Origin: Bettongia penicillata ogilbyi
Taxonomy: Eukaryota; Chordata; Mammalia; Diprotodontia; Potoroidae
DNA: 64,000 bases
Direction: 5' to 3'
Assembly: GCA_023548195.1 (NCBI GenBank)
Contig: JAJHZJ010000496.1
Coordinates: forward strand, 8,520,144 to 8,584,143
Shown: positions 10,690 to 21,850 of the stretch, one piece after another
How the letters are laid out: each line of letters opens with the position of its first letter
Position numbering within the stretch: position 1 is the stretch's first letter
The notes under the pieces: generated by a model
Databases searched by the model: none
What the model saw: the letters and a program-made list of their open reading frames with translations, nothing else
Told to the model about the DNA's origin: nothing
Translations under genes and position numbers: made by a program

Positions 10690-10930
10690 AGCCTTGATGT
10701 CAGGCACACCAACAGCTGAGCCCCCCACCCCCACCCCAGTTCGGAGCAGCTGCACAAAGCTCCAGTACGAGCAGTTAAGCCGGACCCAGCTTGCTGCTAC
10801 AATCAGCTCTTACTGTCTAGGGTGGGAGAAGCAGTGATGATCTCAGCCCATCAGCAGCTGCACAAATACAAGTCGGAGGAAGCCTGTTCTTGCAGCTGCT
10901 GAGAATGGCGGCTCAACATGGGCTGGCCTA
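10690..10930. other. Locally GC-rich stretch with four CAGCTG E-boxes
   Basis: CAGCTG occurs at 10713-10718, 10747-10752, 10855-10860 and 10893-10898, with a repeated GCAGCTGCACAAA at two of them. The surroundings are AT-rich. I recognise no repeat or exon here. A regulatory role is possible but is inference. Confidence 0.4.
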
Positions 10931-12149
10931 GACGGTAACTATGGGCCAAAATACTCATTTTTTAAAGAAAATTCAGGGTGACCTATACACTAAATTGGCT
11001 TATACCCAGTCATACATGCAATCCTTGCAAGCGCACCCAGGGAAATGTATGAAAATTTTGTATAAATCAAAATCCAAGGGACTATTCCTCTGAAATATAA
11101 TGTATAAGATGTTGTAGTTCCATTAATAAGAAGGTCTAAGTAGGTTCTCAACTTTGGTCACAGCAAGAAATGTTTTCTCAACCTCCAGCTATTCATTCAG
11201 TTCTAAAGACTAAAAGACTTCACTTCCCACAACTGTCAAAGAAATTCTAAACACAGGAATCCTGGAGATTTACATACAGAGTAGCAGACAGTTCTAAAAA
11301 AAAATTAATTAATTTTAAAGTTCCCGGGAGGGGTGGGGGTGCTAAGTCAGCTCATTTAATAGCCAGTTTATGACAGGGATGATTACATCCTATACAACAC
11401 TTTTTAAAAACCATCCAATAGTTCAAATATAATACCTAGAGATAATCATATAAATAAAAAGAAAGAAACCTACAAATGGCCAAATCAAAAAAATCAGTGA
11501 CAGCTGAAAAAAATCCTTTAAAAAAAGAAAAAGTCCAAAGCAGAACTGCGCTAGTAGAGAATAAACAATGTAAAATTATCTGATTTGTTGGTCAGAATTT
11601 AACACCAAGTAGTCATGTTCATTAGCTGTTAAGACAATCAAATATGTTCCTAACACCCTTCTGGCAGACATTAAAGACAGTAGAGCAGACAAAGTCAGTC
11701 TTTGCTTACTCTATGTTGGCACCTAAGATAACTACTGTACGCACTCCAATTTGTCAAGCCACCACAAAACTGTCAAACCCAATGCCAGGAAGTAGGAAAA
11801 TTTTGACTGTGGGGAATGTAAAGCTATTGATGATTCTAAAAAGTAAGGGGTAAACTGTACTTAAGATGAGTTCTCTGAAGATTCAAAGGAGAAGAAATAT
11901 ACTCAATCATTGCAACTTTTATATTCAAAGGATGCCTCAAGTGTATGGAGATTCCATTTTAAGTAAAAAAAATTTTTTTAAATGGAAGGAAATGCTGATG
12001 ACCAATTTTTAGAATTCTCTCATGGTTATATAACCCATGGTTCTTAAACACAACTGGAATCCAAGGAACCATCCTTTTAAGTTGCAATGACTAAAAAAAA
12101 AGAGGTTTCCCTGGCTAGGAAAACCTATTCCAAAAGCTATTATTACAGT

Positions 12150-12465
12150 AGTGTGTGTTCGTTCTTTGTTGCCCAAAGAAGACCACGCCATCAGAGAAAT
12201 AATGACATAACTTGCACTTGACTTTGTTTTAAGTGAGGGAGGCCTGTGCAGGTCACCAACCTCACTTCTCCTCCAGAGCCATCTGAATCCAGTGACCAGA
12301 TATTCATCAGGATGACTGGGGATGACCCAGGATGAGGCAGTAAGTGATTTGCCCAAGGTCACACAGCTAGTGAGTGTCAAGTGTCTGAAGTGAGATTAGA
12401 ACTCAGGTCCTCCTGACTCCTGCATTGGTGCTCTATCTACTCACTACCTAGCTGCCCCTATTATG
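12150..12465 (-). mobile_element. Marsupial SINE-like composite repeat with tRNA-type head
   Basis: Has GTTCTTTGTTGCCCAAAGAA, TCTCCTCCAGAGCCATCTGA, CAGGATGACTGGGGATGACC, then TTGCCCAAGGTCACACAGCT and ends with CTACCTAGCTGCCCC, the reverse of the marsupial SINE head. A partial relative without the head lies at 37975-38180. Confidence 0.75.
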
Positions 12466-12943
12466 ACAATAGATCTTCATGTGAGAAGGTTGAAGAAAAG
12501 GTGGTTAGAAAAACGCAGTGAATTCTTTTTAAGAATGATAATTTAAGATAAGAATGAATATACAATGTTTTTGAATGTGTGTACTCATGTCCACACATTA
12601 CAAATTAATTTTTCTAAGTCTGTAGCCTCAACAGATTAAATCTTAAAAGTCCCAGTAAAAACACAATAAAGTTCGCCCAAATTTAACACAAGCCACAGAC
12701 AAAACCAATCTGAGCCCTCCTTGTAGAGACATGATGTTGCACACTTCTATTACCCCAAGTTTACAAAATGCTTTTTTCCACAATTCCCTAAGATAGCTCA
12801 CTGTTAGTGATGAAGTATATGTAGAAAACAATTAATATTTAAGGAATCTTTGCACTGAACTCTGGTACTTAATATAGTCATTTAAATGGCAAAGAAAAAA
12901 GGGCAGGGGGAGAGAAAAATAGCAAGTTCATAATCTGTTATTT

Positions 12944-12962
12944 GGGGCGGGGGTGGGGGGGG
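12944..12962. repeat. G-rich run with quadruplex potential
   Basis: GGGGCGGGGGTGGGGGGGG on the + strand, which offers four G-runs of three or more. It is on the non-template strand relative to neither gene end; it lies inside a TBL1XR1 intron. Confidence 0.7.
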
Positions 12963-15339
12963 AAAGCTGATATATTTTTTTTAAATGATGCAAATTTAAA
13001 AAAAAAAACATTAAAGGGTTAAAAAAAAGTAGATTTCCATAGGAGTGCTGAGTAATTTTTCTTTTGGAAAGAGGGCAGAAGGTCAAATATGTTTGGGAAC
13101 CTATGTTTGGAGCCTAAGAGATCTTTAAGGAAAAAAAAGAATTTGCTGACATGCTCCTCTATTAGTTTTTAGAAGTATGATATACCTCAGTTTGTCTGCA
13201 ATGGTTAATGTACAACTCTACCAAAATGTGAGAGATGGAAGAGATCTTCAGCTTTCAGTCCTTAAATTCGAATCCTTAGGAGTAGACCAGCTCTGCTACT
13301 CCAGACTTTTACTATAAGGGTTCCCTACCTGCTAAAAGGAGCAATATTAACTAAGTTATTAAGTTTCTTTCTTGCTTTATTTTTTTAACTTCCAATCAGA
13401 TACTCTATAAAGAAAGGGTTGATAATGGCAGAACAGAGTTAATCGATTTCATTGTACAACATATAAAACTGCCCTGCTCAAGAACATGTAGCCAAGTTTC
13501 ATGATTAATACATTAAAACTAAATACCACCACAAAGTTGCTGATCTTCTCTATAGCATTAGTTGTTTCTAAGGATATAAGGCACCAAATGCACATTTCTG
13601 AGTCATAGTGACTGTGTAACCAACACAAATTGGATGTACAAAACCAAAATCCAGACTATTAAAAAACATAAACAAAGAACACAGGATCACTTGCTCCACG
13701 TAAATGGGAGCAGACCACCAGAAAGGAGCTGATCAGAGGAATATGGAACGGTTGCCATCAAGTAAACCTGCAAACAATGTACAGTCAAGTCTGCTGCAGG
13801 TGTGGCTCAGAGCTAAATGTTGGCTTTGTCTAGAGTTCCACCCTACAGAAACCTATCTCTCTGCCTGAAGATTCCTAATCATTCTCATTAGCCATCTCAA
13901 AGTCCAGAAATAATTTCTAACTGAATTTCTCATAGTTCCCTATCTCATCCCAGTCCAGACAGGATTCTCATTTATTCGTCTTAACCTTGACCAAGATCTA
14001 GCTTATCTTCTATTTCCATCTCATTTCCTAACCTAAAGATGTTCTTACTCAAGTATTTATTGAGAGGCTACACTGTGTAAAGAACTCTAACACTGCTTCT
14101 TCCTATTATACACAATCTTTCTCCTTTCTCATGGCCATTTCTAATAATCTTCTCATACAAGGCATAAACTAGGTGGCAGTCCTTGGGCCCATGTGTAGTA
14201 GGCTATGCTCCTACAAAAATGATACAAAATGATGAATGACAAATTCTATTATCCCTTAGGGGGAAAATGTTGAAATAGGATATTATGTCCTCAGCTGAGG
14301 GTTTGATACCAAACCATTTATATTAAGGACAAAAAAAGAGAAAAAAGAATCATCATTCTATAGCATAAAGTGTAAGGAACTAAAGCAGCAATGGTGACCA
14401 AGGACAAACCTGTAAAATGCAGCACCGATATACATATCAAGTGCTCCTGTTCCCATCCCCTGCCGTTTAAAACTACAATTAGTTATGTTATGGAACATGA
14501 AAGTTTCTATGACTATATTGTGACAAGCATCTTTAAGATGTCTGGGGAAGGAAGATTAAGTCTAATGAATAAATCTGAGAAATAAGTCTCATGATGTGTG
14601 TTGTACTGCCCCCTTGTTCACTATGAAAACTCCCGGGGGCAGGCACAGGCGTTAGTTATCTTTCTGTATTTGATCACAGGAAGTCTGCCACCTTTGTAGC
14701 CCAAGCAGGCCTGCCCTACCCCCTGCTGCTATTCCTACAGGGTGCACCAGCCATCAGAACTCACTGAACTTAACTTCCTTGTGGCCTGATCAGTGACCCA
14801 ACTCCAAGGTTCATGCGCACAGAACCTACTGTTACCCTATAAAAGTAAGCTTCCATTAAGTCCTATGTAGGGATTGCATATGCCTTTGAATCTGAGTTTC
14901 TCTCACATTTACCAGTCACATTTTGGAAATTTTAGGCCCAAATCAAGGTATGAATATAATGTAGTGGGGCTGGTTTACTTTCCCTGATAAACCAGAACTA
15001 CATTTTGACAAACATCCTTTTTCAAATACCGTGGCCACTTTAACCAATACACATTGTTTTTGGAACAACTTCTGGAGATAGATGCTGAAAAAAAAAAAAA
15101 ATTAGGGAGAGCCAAATTGAAACAGGGCAGGGGGAAGAGAGAGAATGTACAATGGGAAGCAAACTTACTGAGGGGAGTATGTTTGAAGGCAGCTTATTTG
15201 CCTAAAGGCAGGTCATACTTTCCCCTACTCCTACACTGTATTTATTACCCCAAAGCTTAAAAAATTTCTCTCTATATAAATGGCTTAACCATACGACTAC
15301 ACGGCTTCTAAAACCAATTTATTTAAAATTTGTTTTTTA

Positions 15340-15520
15340 ACTTTTTTTTTAAAACTTCTCTTCCTCTCCCCGCACTGAGAAGGCAACATAGGTTATATAT
15401 GTGCAGTCATGCAAAACATTTCCATATTGGTCATGTTGTGAAAGAAAAGAACAACAAAAGCAGCCTCCAGAAAAATAAAGTTAAAAAGTCTGCGTCAGTC
15501 TGTGAAGGTGATGCTACCCA
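15340..15520 (-). mobile_element. L1-type 3' UTR fragment
   Basis: CTGAGAAGGCAACATAGGTT, CAGTCATGCAAAACATTTCC and ATATTGGTCATGTTGTGAAA match the antisense of the same L1 3' UTR type whose relative at 57070-57120 reads CTGAGAAGGCAAGAAATATA. Confidence 0.6.
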
Positions 15521-16431
15521 AGAGTAAACGCTGCTGAAGCTCTAGGTCATGTTCCTTCACATTCACACTTTTAGCTTCGGGGTTCTGGGCTACGTGATGA
15601 CTGCACCCTTCTCTTGAAGTCATAGAACTCTCCCATTATCTCCTCCCTATCACTTCCAAGGATCTGGGACGATGTTCCTTGAAAACATCTGTCCCTTACT
15701 GCTACTTTCTTTCTTGGCTCAGGAGAAGTTACTTGCACATGTGCTTGCAATCACAGCACCCCAAGTGCAGAACTAGAACAACCCTCCAATCTCAAGTGTC
15801 CAGCCTCTCACTTCACCATGAGGTTATCTGAAGCAGATCCCGAACAAACCCCAGCCCCTCTGACCCCGGATCCAGCATCCTTTCTACCTGATATTTACAT
15901 ACATGTCTATACTGAAATTGACAGCATAAACACACGTTTCCTATATTCCTTCACACTTCAGGAATGATTTAATGATGGTGTAATCCAATGGGATAACATG
16001 AAAAAATGTTGGTGGCTAATCAGGCTGCCTTTGCATGAGGACCTCGCATTCCTAGTGCCTGGTACGTTCTAATTCTTCTCAAAAGCCAGCTGAGGACTCT
16101 GAATACAGATGGCCAGCCCCGGAGCACAGCAGCCTTATGGTGAACATGGGTCTAACTACTCCCAACTGGACGAAGATCACAGAAGTCATCTTTAAATTGG
16201 GAAAGCCAAAGGTTCTGTGTCAAATATATGCCTGAAATGATTCCAATATATTTGAAAGAGTCAGAGAGTTAAACCATGCAGTAGTACATAGGCTAAAAAT
16301 AAACGGCAGTCCATTCATTAAAGAAACATATAAAGTTGAACAATTTGGACTGGTACAGACGTCAAATGCATGAAAGATGATTGAGAATATTAAAGGAATT
16401 TGAGGCCTATTTATTCCATATAAGTACTCAC

Positions 16432-16489
16432 CTGACTCTTGCAAGTATCTATATACCAAGAAGTTGACCTCATCACTGCTTATACTCAT
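16432..16489 (-). CDS. TBL1XR1: TBL1XR1 first coding exon (residues 1-19 plus first base of codon 20)
   Basis: TBL1XR1 (TBLR1) is a nuclear subunit of the NCoR/SMRT-HDAC3 corepressor complex and helps exchange corepressors for coactivators by recruiting the ubiquitin-proteasome machinery (known for the family). The exon reads from ATG at 16489-16487 and begins MSISSDEVNF, then LVYRYLQES, the start of the LisH dimerisation domain (about residues 4-36). The frame ends in a good donor, CAG|GTGAGT, with GT at 16431-16430, leaving one base of the next codon; this matches the GG that opens the next exon. The ATG has A at -3. An in-frame GTG four codons upstream is not needed as a start. The second residues ISS rather than ITS, and the downstream exons, favour TBL1XR1 over its paralogue TBL1X. 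Confidence 0.96.
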
Positions 16490-16534
16490 CTTTATTCCCA
16501 CTTAAACCATGAGGTCACAACACAGGATATAACC
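16490..16534 (-). other. TBL1XR1: TBL1XR1 5' UTR part of the start exon
   Basis: A pyrimidine-rich tract followed by TTTTTAG (AG at 16536-16535) gives a clear acceptor, so 45 nt of 5' UTR precede the start codon in this exon. An acceptor here means at least one further noncoding 5' exon exists upstream, to the right. This agrees with the known human gene layout, where the ATG is not in exon 1. The UTR holds a two-codon upstream reading frame, listed separately. Confidence 0.88.
16502..16510 (-). promoter_or_regulatory. Minimal upstream ORF (ATG-GTT-stop) in the TBL1XR1 5' UTR
   Basis: The bases ATGGTTTAA lie in the 5' UTR with the stop 12 nt before the main ATG. The upstream ATG has C at -3 and G at +4, a weak to moderate context; the main ATG has A at -3. 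Such a short uORF could allow leaky scanning or reinitiation. The presence of the uORF is seen directly; any effect on translation is inference. Confidence 0.6.
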
Positions 16535-16839
16535 CTAAAAATAAAACAAAGTAAATTATTTTCTCAATTATTTTAAAACAATGTAAGAAATGATGAAAAC
16601 ACTGTTCTAATTTAATTGATAATAGGTGAAGGTTATCTAACATCTGTTAACAAAGGTGATAAACAAAGTAACTTTAGAAAATTATATAACCAAGCCTTGA
16701 CCATTTACCTCCTTCCCCTTCCTCCCCCAAGAACAGTCAAAGGCACACGGACTTGCTGACATAAACAAAAGATTTCAAATGTTTCACAAAAGGGCATCTG
16801 GAGACCCTTCTGTAATTTTACTGTTGTTTTTGATCAGCT

Positions 16840-16990
16840 GCTGGGTTTTCTTGGCAAAGATACTGGAATGGTTTGCCATTTTCCTTCTCCAGTGGATTAT
16901 GCAAACAGAAGTTAAGTGACTTGCCCAGGGTCACACCACTAATGCGTGTCTGAGGCCAGATGTGAACTCAAGTCTTCCTGACTACATTGG
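16840..16990 (-). mobile_element. Marsupial tRNA-derived SINE
   Basis: GGTTTTCTTGGCAAAGATAC, GGAATGGTTTGCCATTTTCC, TCCAGTGGATTATGCA and AAGTGACTTGCCCAGGGTCA give the antisense of the SINE body; the tRNA-like head is truncated after CTTCCTGACTA. It lies 300 bases upstream of the start exon. Confidence 0.82.
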
Positions 16991-17589
16991 ACAAACCCTA
17001 AAAAACATGACGGATGAACTTTTTTTCCTTATTAGCAAGATGTCATGAATTAGAATTAAAATATACTAGTCTTGCATTTTTTGAGAATATGGGTAAAAAA
17101 AAACATTTAGATATGACGTAAAGAACTGTTCATTAAGTCATCCTCACTCACACTGAAGAACTGTTTTTAAGAAACAGCATTAGTATCCGAAAGTGCATAC
17201 AGAAAAATTGACTTAGTTTTACCCTCCCATGGTGAGAACTCCTGATATTCCCTTCTCCTCTTTATGGATGCATTCAACAAAAGTTAAAGACTCTTAGAGT
17301 AAATGGCAAAATCTAATGATCTTGGCACAGTCACTCATATACTTTAGCAGAACTAGTCCATGTTTTAGAAACAACAAAAACAACAATGGATGGAAAATGT
17401 AATAAATTAACAGATATGAAAGAGTTCCTCAAACTAGAACAATTCAGTTTTACTTTCTCAGGCACTCTTTAGGGCTGAGACTTGTCCTCAAGAGGCATTC
17501 ATTTAACCAAATATTCACAAAAGAAATGGGTATGTTTTGGTTTTTTTTTACAAAGGGTGGAAGACACCAGCGGTTTGCACTTTCATGCT

Positions 17590-17760
17590 GAGCAATGGCA
17601 GTGGTGATAAAGGTTTGCAGAAAGCTTGACAAATAACACTTCATTTGATCCTGATAACAACCATGGGAATTGCCAAACAAAGGCGGAAGTAGGGAAAGAT
17701 CTTCCTGACTTCAGGTCCAGAGCTCTCCCCACTATGGCATGCTGGAGTCCATCCTTTCTG
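17590..17760 (-). mobile_element. MIR/marsupial SINE fragment
   Basis: ATCCTGATAACAACCATGGG and GATCTTCCTGACTTCAGG followed by AGAGCTCTCCCCACTATG resemble the antisense of a tRNA-type SINE. Confidence 0.55.
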
Positions 17761-17989
17761 CCTCTTCAGACTGTGGATTCAATTGTCCACTTCCAGACCA
17801 TAAGCCTAGAGACACAATTTGAATCTGCGTAAGCCAAGTGAATAACAAAATTCAAGAGAGGTGCTTATATAGGCCCAGACTCCAGGGCTAAAGGTCAAGC
17901 TCTGGCCCCTGCCTGCTTCCGCCGCAACATGCTGGAGGTTCTCAGTGGCAGGGTTGGGGACATCAGAGATCAGGGGCTGGCCTTTCAGG

Positions 17990-18620
17990 GCAGAAAGAAA
18001 GATTTTTAAATGCAAAGCTAAGAAATGTTTATTTTCTCTAAGAAGAAAAAGGAAGCCACCAAAGGCTTCTGAACAGGGGAATGAATGAGAGCATCAAAGC
18101 TGTGTTTTAAGCTGATTTCAACATGTGTGAAGAGTGTTTTAGAGAGTGTTTTAGGGAAGAAAACAGAAGCAGAGAACTATTAAAGGTGATCTGGTATAGC
18201 ATAAAAAGTGCTGACCCTGGAATCAAGGAAATTTGAGTTCAAATCCGGTCACAGAGCAAGGGCTGTGTATGTAATGCTGGACAAATCACTTAAAACACTC
18301 TGAACAGTTTTTTTCATCTGGAAAAATGAGAAATTATTCAAGAGATTATTGTGGGAGAATCTTTGGGCTAATCAGAAAGTTTAGAGAGAAAGATGATAGG
18401 TTCAATTTTGGATATATTCAATTTGAAATGTGGATGGTACTTCTAGTAGACAGAAAACACAAGCAATGGATCATTTAGGGATTGTAGTTCAGGGAGAGAG
18501 ATTAAGGCTGGATATACCAATCTGGGAGTTATCAGCATATTTGAGATTACCAAGAGAGATACTAGAATAAGAAGAGTGGCACGCACACAGTCTATTAAAG
18601 GGTTTGTAACCTTTTATGGG
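17990..18620 (-). mobile_element. L2 LINE fragment split by a SINE
   Basis: The right half encodes YADNSQIGISSLNLSP on the minus strand (18489-18540), a relic of the YADD box and downstream segment of the L2 reverse transcriptase. The left half (17990-18180) continues the same element. A SINE at 18185-18340 interrupts it. Confidence 0.72.
18185..18340 (+). mobile_element. SINE nested in L2
   Basis: CATAAAAAGTGCTGACCCTG, TTTGAGTTCAAATCC, GGACAAATCACTTAAAACAC and TTCATCTGGAAAAATGAGA give the sense order of a MIR-type/marsupial SINE, inserted in the L2 copy. Confidence 0.7.
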
Positions 18621-18639
18621 AAACTTAATAAATAATAAC

Positions 18640-18780
18640 AATAACTGCTGGTACTTAAAGGTAATTTTACACATAAGGAAACAGGTTCATAGATATTCAC
18701 AAGGCTACTTAGGTGTCTGAGGAAGGATTTGAATGCAGTTTTTCCTGACTGTGTGACCGGCTACCTGGCTACAGTGAAGT
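18640..18780 (-). mobile_element. MIR-type SINE fragment
   Basis: TTTTACACATAAGGAAACAG and GATTTGAATGCAGTTTTTCC then CCGGCTACCTGGCT resemble the antisense SINE. Confidence 0.55.
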
Positions 18781-19379
18781 ATAGGCACATACAAAGGATG
18801 ATCAGATATGAGTCCAATGGGATCTGAGGAACCATCAAGTTCAAGCAGGCAAGGGTCATAGGCCCCCGTGCTTTCTACCATACCACATCTCTTACAGAAA
18901 AAGCTAAGATTTTAAAAGGATAAAAAGAGCCTCAAAGAAATACATATCAGAAGTGTTCAATAGGATGTTAAAAAAATAGGCTTGATCAACTTCATTTCTT
19001 TACTGGGAAACTTCATTACTTTGGGAAAAAAAACACCTTAACACCTGGCGTGCTCTTAGCTTGACTGTCCTGCCCTGCCCTCCCCTACAAAGTTTGTTGT
19101 TTCAAAGAGCAGCCTCAGGAGAGGCAAGATGAATTACTGATATGGTGGGTCTCTACCTTAAGTGACATTCAATTATATTTTCAGAGGTCATTTCAGACTA
19201 TTTGGTCCTTATCTCAACCACCTTGCTGCTTCCCACAAGCATATCATCTTGGGCATTCCCTGACATAATGATAAATGAATTTATTCTCAACTTCGGAAAA
19301 TGATTGGCGAAGCATTAAACTGAACATCAGGGACACAACGATGGCTGAATAAGGCAGGTTCTTGTCCTTTAGGCTTTAT

Positions 19380-19495
19380 TCTTAATGTACTTATGGGCAA
19401 AGTTTTAATACAGTTCACTTCTCTGAGGTTAGTTTCCCTATCTGTAAGTGAGGCTAGCTGCTCACAGACTTCCCTCCCAACTCTAAATCAATGAC
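19380..19495 (+). mobile_element. SINE 3' half
   Basis: TTCACTTCTCTGAGG, TTTCCCTATCTGTAAGTGAG and TCCCTCCCAACTCTAAATCA follow the SINE sense order. Confidence 0.55.
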
Positions 19496-20389
19496 TTCCC
19501 TAAACACCTCAGAGAACAAAGCAACATCTATTAAGCTTTTTGAGGGAGTGTTGGAAATAACCAGTTCAAAGATACTGAATAACTTGCGCAAGGGCCTAAA
19601 GAGTAAGGCATGATCAATTAGTACACATTCAAGGCTCATCAGGTGGATCACAACATGAAGGTCACTTTGGAAAAGAAAAAAACACAACTTCTCATGGAAA
19701 AAGGTCAGATGTTACAAAACATTAATGATTCCTTCACCCAGTCCCATTTTAATTTGATTATACAGAGTCAGGGGCCTGTAGACTCAACACCCTATCCCTG
19801 TTTATTTGAACAGCGGCACCGTAACAAGTAGGCTATAATCATCTTATTGACAACATGCGCATGAACATATTATCTTTTTATAATTCATTTTGAAAATATT
19901 CTCTACTCTCCTTATCTTACCAAAACAATTTGGTCCAAAAGCACTCTGAGCGGACATCTGAGGGATTTACAACACAGCCAGAGTTCAACGTTAAAGCTTC
20001 AATTTAAAAAATCCCTAAGCTACCTGTTTTAAAATTTCATCACAAAATTATTAGCCAAACCCTGGGAAGCAAGAATGTATTAAGTATTCATAATAACTAC
20101 CAATGAACCCCAACTTAGCGAAAGAACTTTTAATAACCATTTCAATTCCCTGGCCACCAAACCAGGGGTCTCCAATCGGCTGACTGCAGAGCTATGCACA
20201 CCTGAAGTCGCTGACCAGATGCCAAAGTCTGCTGAGTCTTTGTAAACTCAGTAACTGGCACATGCTAGATGCCTGACAAAAGCTTGTTAGGTGACCAAGC
20301 CTCGCAATATCCTCATGAGGAAGGAGCTACAATATTATTCCCATTTTATGGATGGGAAAACTATGTTCTAAGAGGCTACAGCACCTTAT

Positions 20390-20860
20390 TCCTACACACA
20401 CCATTCTCCTCCTTAACAAACTCCTATGGCTCCCTATCACCCACAGAAGCAAACACAAAATGCCAGCTGTTACTCAAAGCCTTCCTAAGTTACCTCCCTC
20501 CTACCATTTTCGGTTTTCTTACCCTGGCCTCCTGGCTGACCCACAAACAAGTTAACCCTTCTCCCAGCTCCATGTCTTTGCCCTGGCTGTGCCCCATGCC
20601 TAGAACGCTCTCCCTCACCACCTCGGCCTCCTTCAAGTACCAAATTGAATCCCACCTTCTACAAAAAGCTATGTCCAACCTCTCAATTCTGGTGCCTTCT
20701 CTCTGCTGCTTATTTCCATTTAATGCTATAGATATCTCATCTATACACAGTTTCACCTATCAGCCAGTGAATTCTTTCAGAGAAAGGACTGGGCTTTTCC
20801 TTTCTTCATCCTCCCAACACTTAGCACAGTGCCTGGCATGTAGACCACTGAGGCCTTTGC
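20390..20860 (+). mobile_element. L2 LINE 3' end
   Basis: TATGGCTCCCTATCACCCAC, CATGCCTAGAACGCTCTCCC, CTCCTTCAAGTACCAAATTG, then CTTAGCACAGTGCCTGGCAT form the canonical L2 3' end in sense order. It explains a 235-codon open frame here (20269-20976), which is not a gene. A short antisense MIR piece (20300-20385) precedes it. Confidence 0.82.
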
Positions 20861-20869
20861 TCTTGGCTC

Positions 20870-21430
20870 TATCTCCTTTCATATCCATCCTCTCTAGGCT
20901 AATGAATTTGCCACAGCCCAGAATCAGCCGGTCACCACCTCTCCCCTGTACTATTACAATGACCTCCCTGACATAAGTCCTTCCCCTCTTCAAGCCAACA
21001 GTCCCACAACTGTTTACATGATTTCCCTAAAGACAAATCTCCCATCAATGGTTTCCTAGGACCAAAATAAACCCTCTTCCACTGCACATACTCTATGGGC
21101 CAACCAAAGCATCTTCCTTGCCATTTGTCACACACCACCTTCAGTCTGGCATCTCCGCTCCTTTGAGAGCTTTCCTGGTTCCTCCCCCTCGCCAATCCTT
21201 CCCTGCAGATATCCTTTCTGTGCTCTTTCTCCAGTTATCATGCTTAGGCTATTTAATCAGTTCTTGGAGTTTCAATCATTTCTATGAAAACGACTCCCCA
21301 AATCTACCTCCTAATTAAAGTTAAGAAGAGGGTAGACTGCCAATCAGTTGCTAAATCCTGTTGAGTCTGACTCTACAACATAATCTGTACACATTCCTAA
21401 AGTACTTCAGGCCTTCATTACCTGTGGGCC
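20870..21430 (+). mobile_element. L2 LINE fragments
   Basis: TGTACTATTACAATGACCTC corresponds to the L2 LDYCN segment, followed by a decayed L2 3' part to about 21330. A further short L2 piece with CAGTTGCTAAATCCTGTTGA lies at 21340-21430. Confidence 0.55.
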
Positions 21431-21719
21431 TGAGTCCTCTGTGTTTCAAACAAAAAGGAGATTTGACTACCCTGGGGAGGGCAGCCTGGATGAGCATGAG
21501 GTGAAGAATGTGAAATGGCTTCAAGGAAGGGACTCAGGGATTTTCTGTTAATGAGTTTTTTGGGAGGCAGAGGTGGGAGAAGAGGGAGGTGTTTGCTAAA
21601 TTTCAGAGATCCCTTTTAATCAAAATAGTATTTTACCTCTCCAAAATGAAAGAGATAAAACTCTGTGAAAGTTTCAGAGGGGCAGATTTTGGCCTGTCCA
21701 ACCATGCCTTCCTAGCTAG

Positions 21720-21850
21720 GGCTGGAAGGCTCTGAGGTCAGGGGGTGTCTGTTTCATACACAAGCATGCTGAGCTCAGGGAATCTGACTTGCCCAAAGCC
21801 ACACAAAGAGAATCCCATGCTGGTTGTGAGACCAGGCTCCAGGTTCTGCG
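21720..21850 (-). mobile_element. MIR-type SINE fragment
   Basis: AATCTGACTTGCCCAAAGCC followed by ACACAAAGAG and GTTGTGAGACCAGG is a weak antisense match to the MIR core. Confidence 0.45.

Larger units (their letters stand above)
4771..16431 (-). other. TBL1XR1: TBL1XR1 intron between first and second coding exons
   Basis: An 11.7-kb intron with donor GTGAGT and acceptor TCTTTAG. Its middle (6830-10400) is packed with L2 fragments in both orientations. Stretches 5260-6820, 10930-12150 and 12470-15310 show no element that I can name except the small items listed. Confidence 0.9.

Noticed and set aside
16220..16501. GTG-started extension and intron read-through around the first TBL1XR1 exon
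   Set aside because: The ATG at 16489 matches the known protein start, and the sequence past 16432 follows a strong GT donor.
20269..20976. 235-codon open frame on the + strand
   Set aside because: It lies in an L2 3' end and its DNA follows the L2 consensus order; the frame is not conserved coding sequence.
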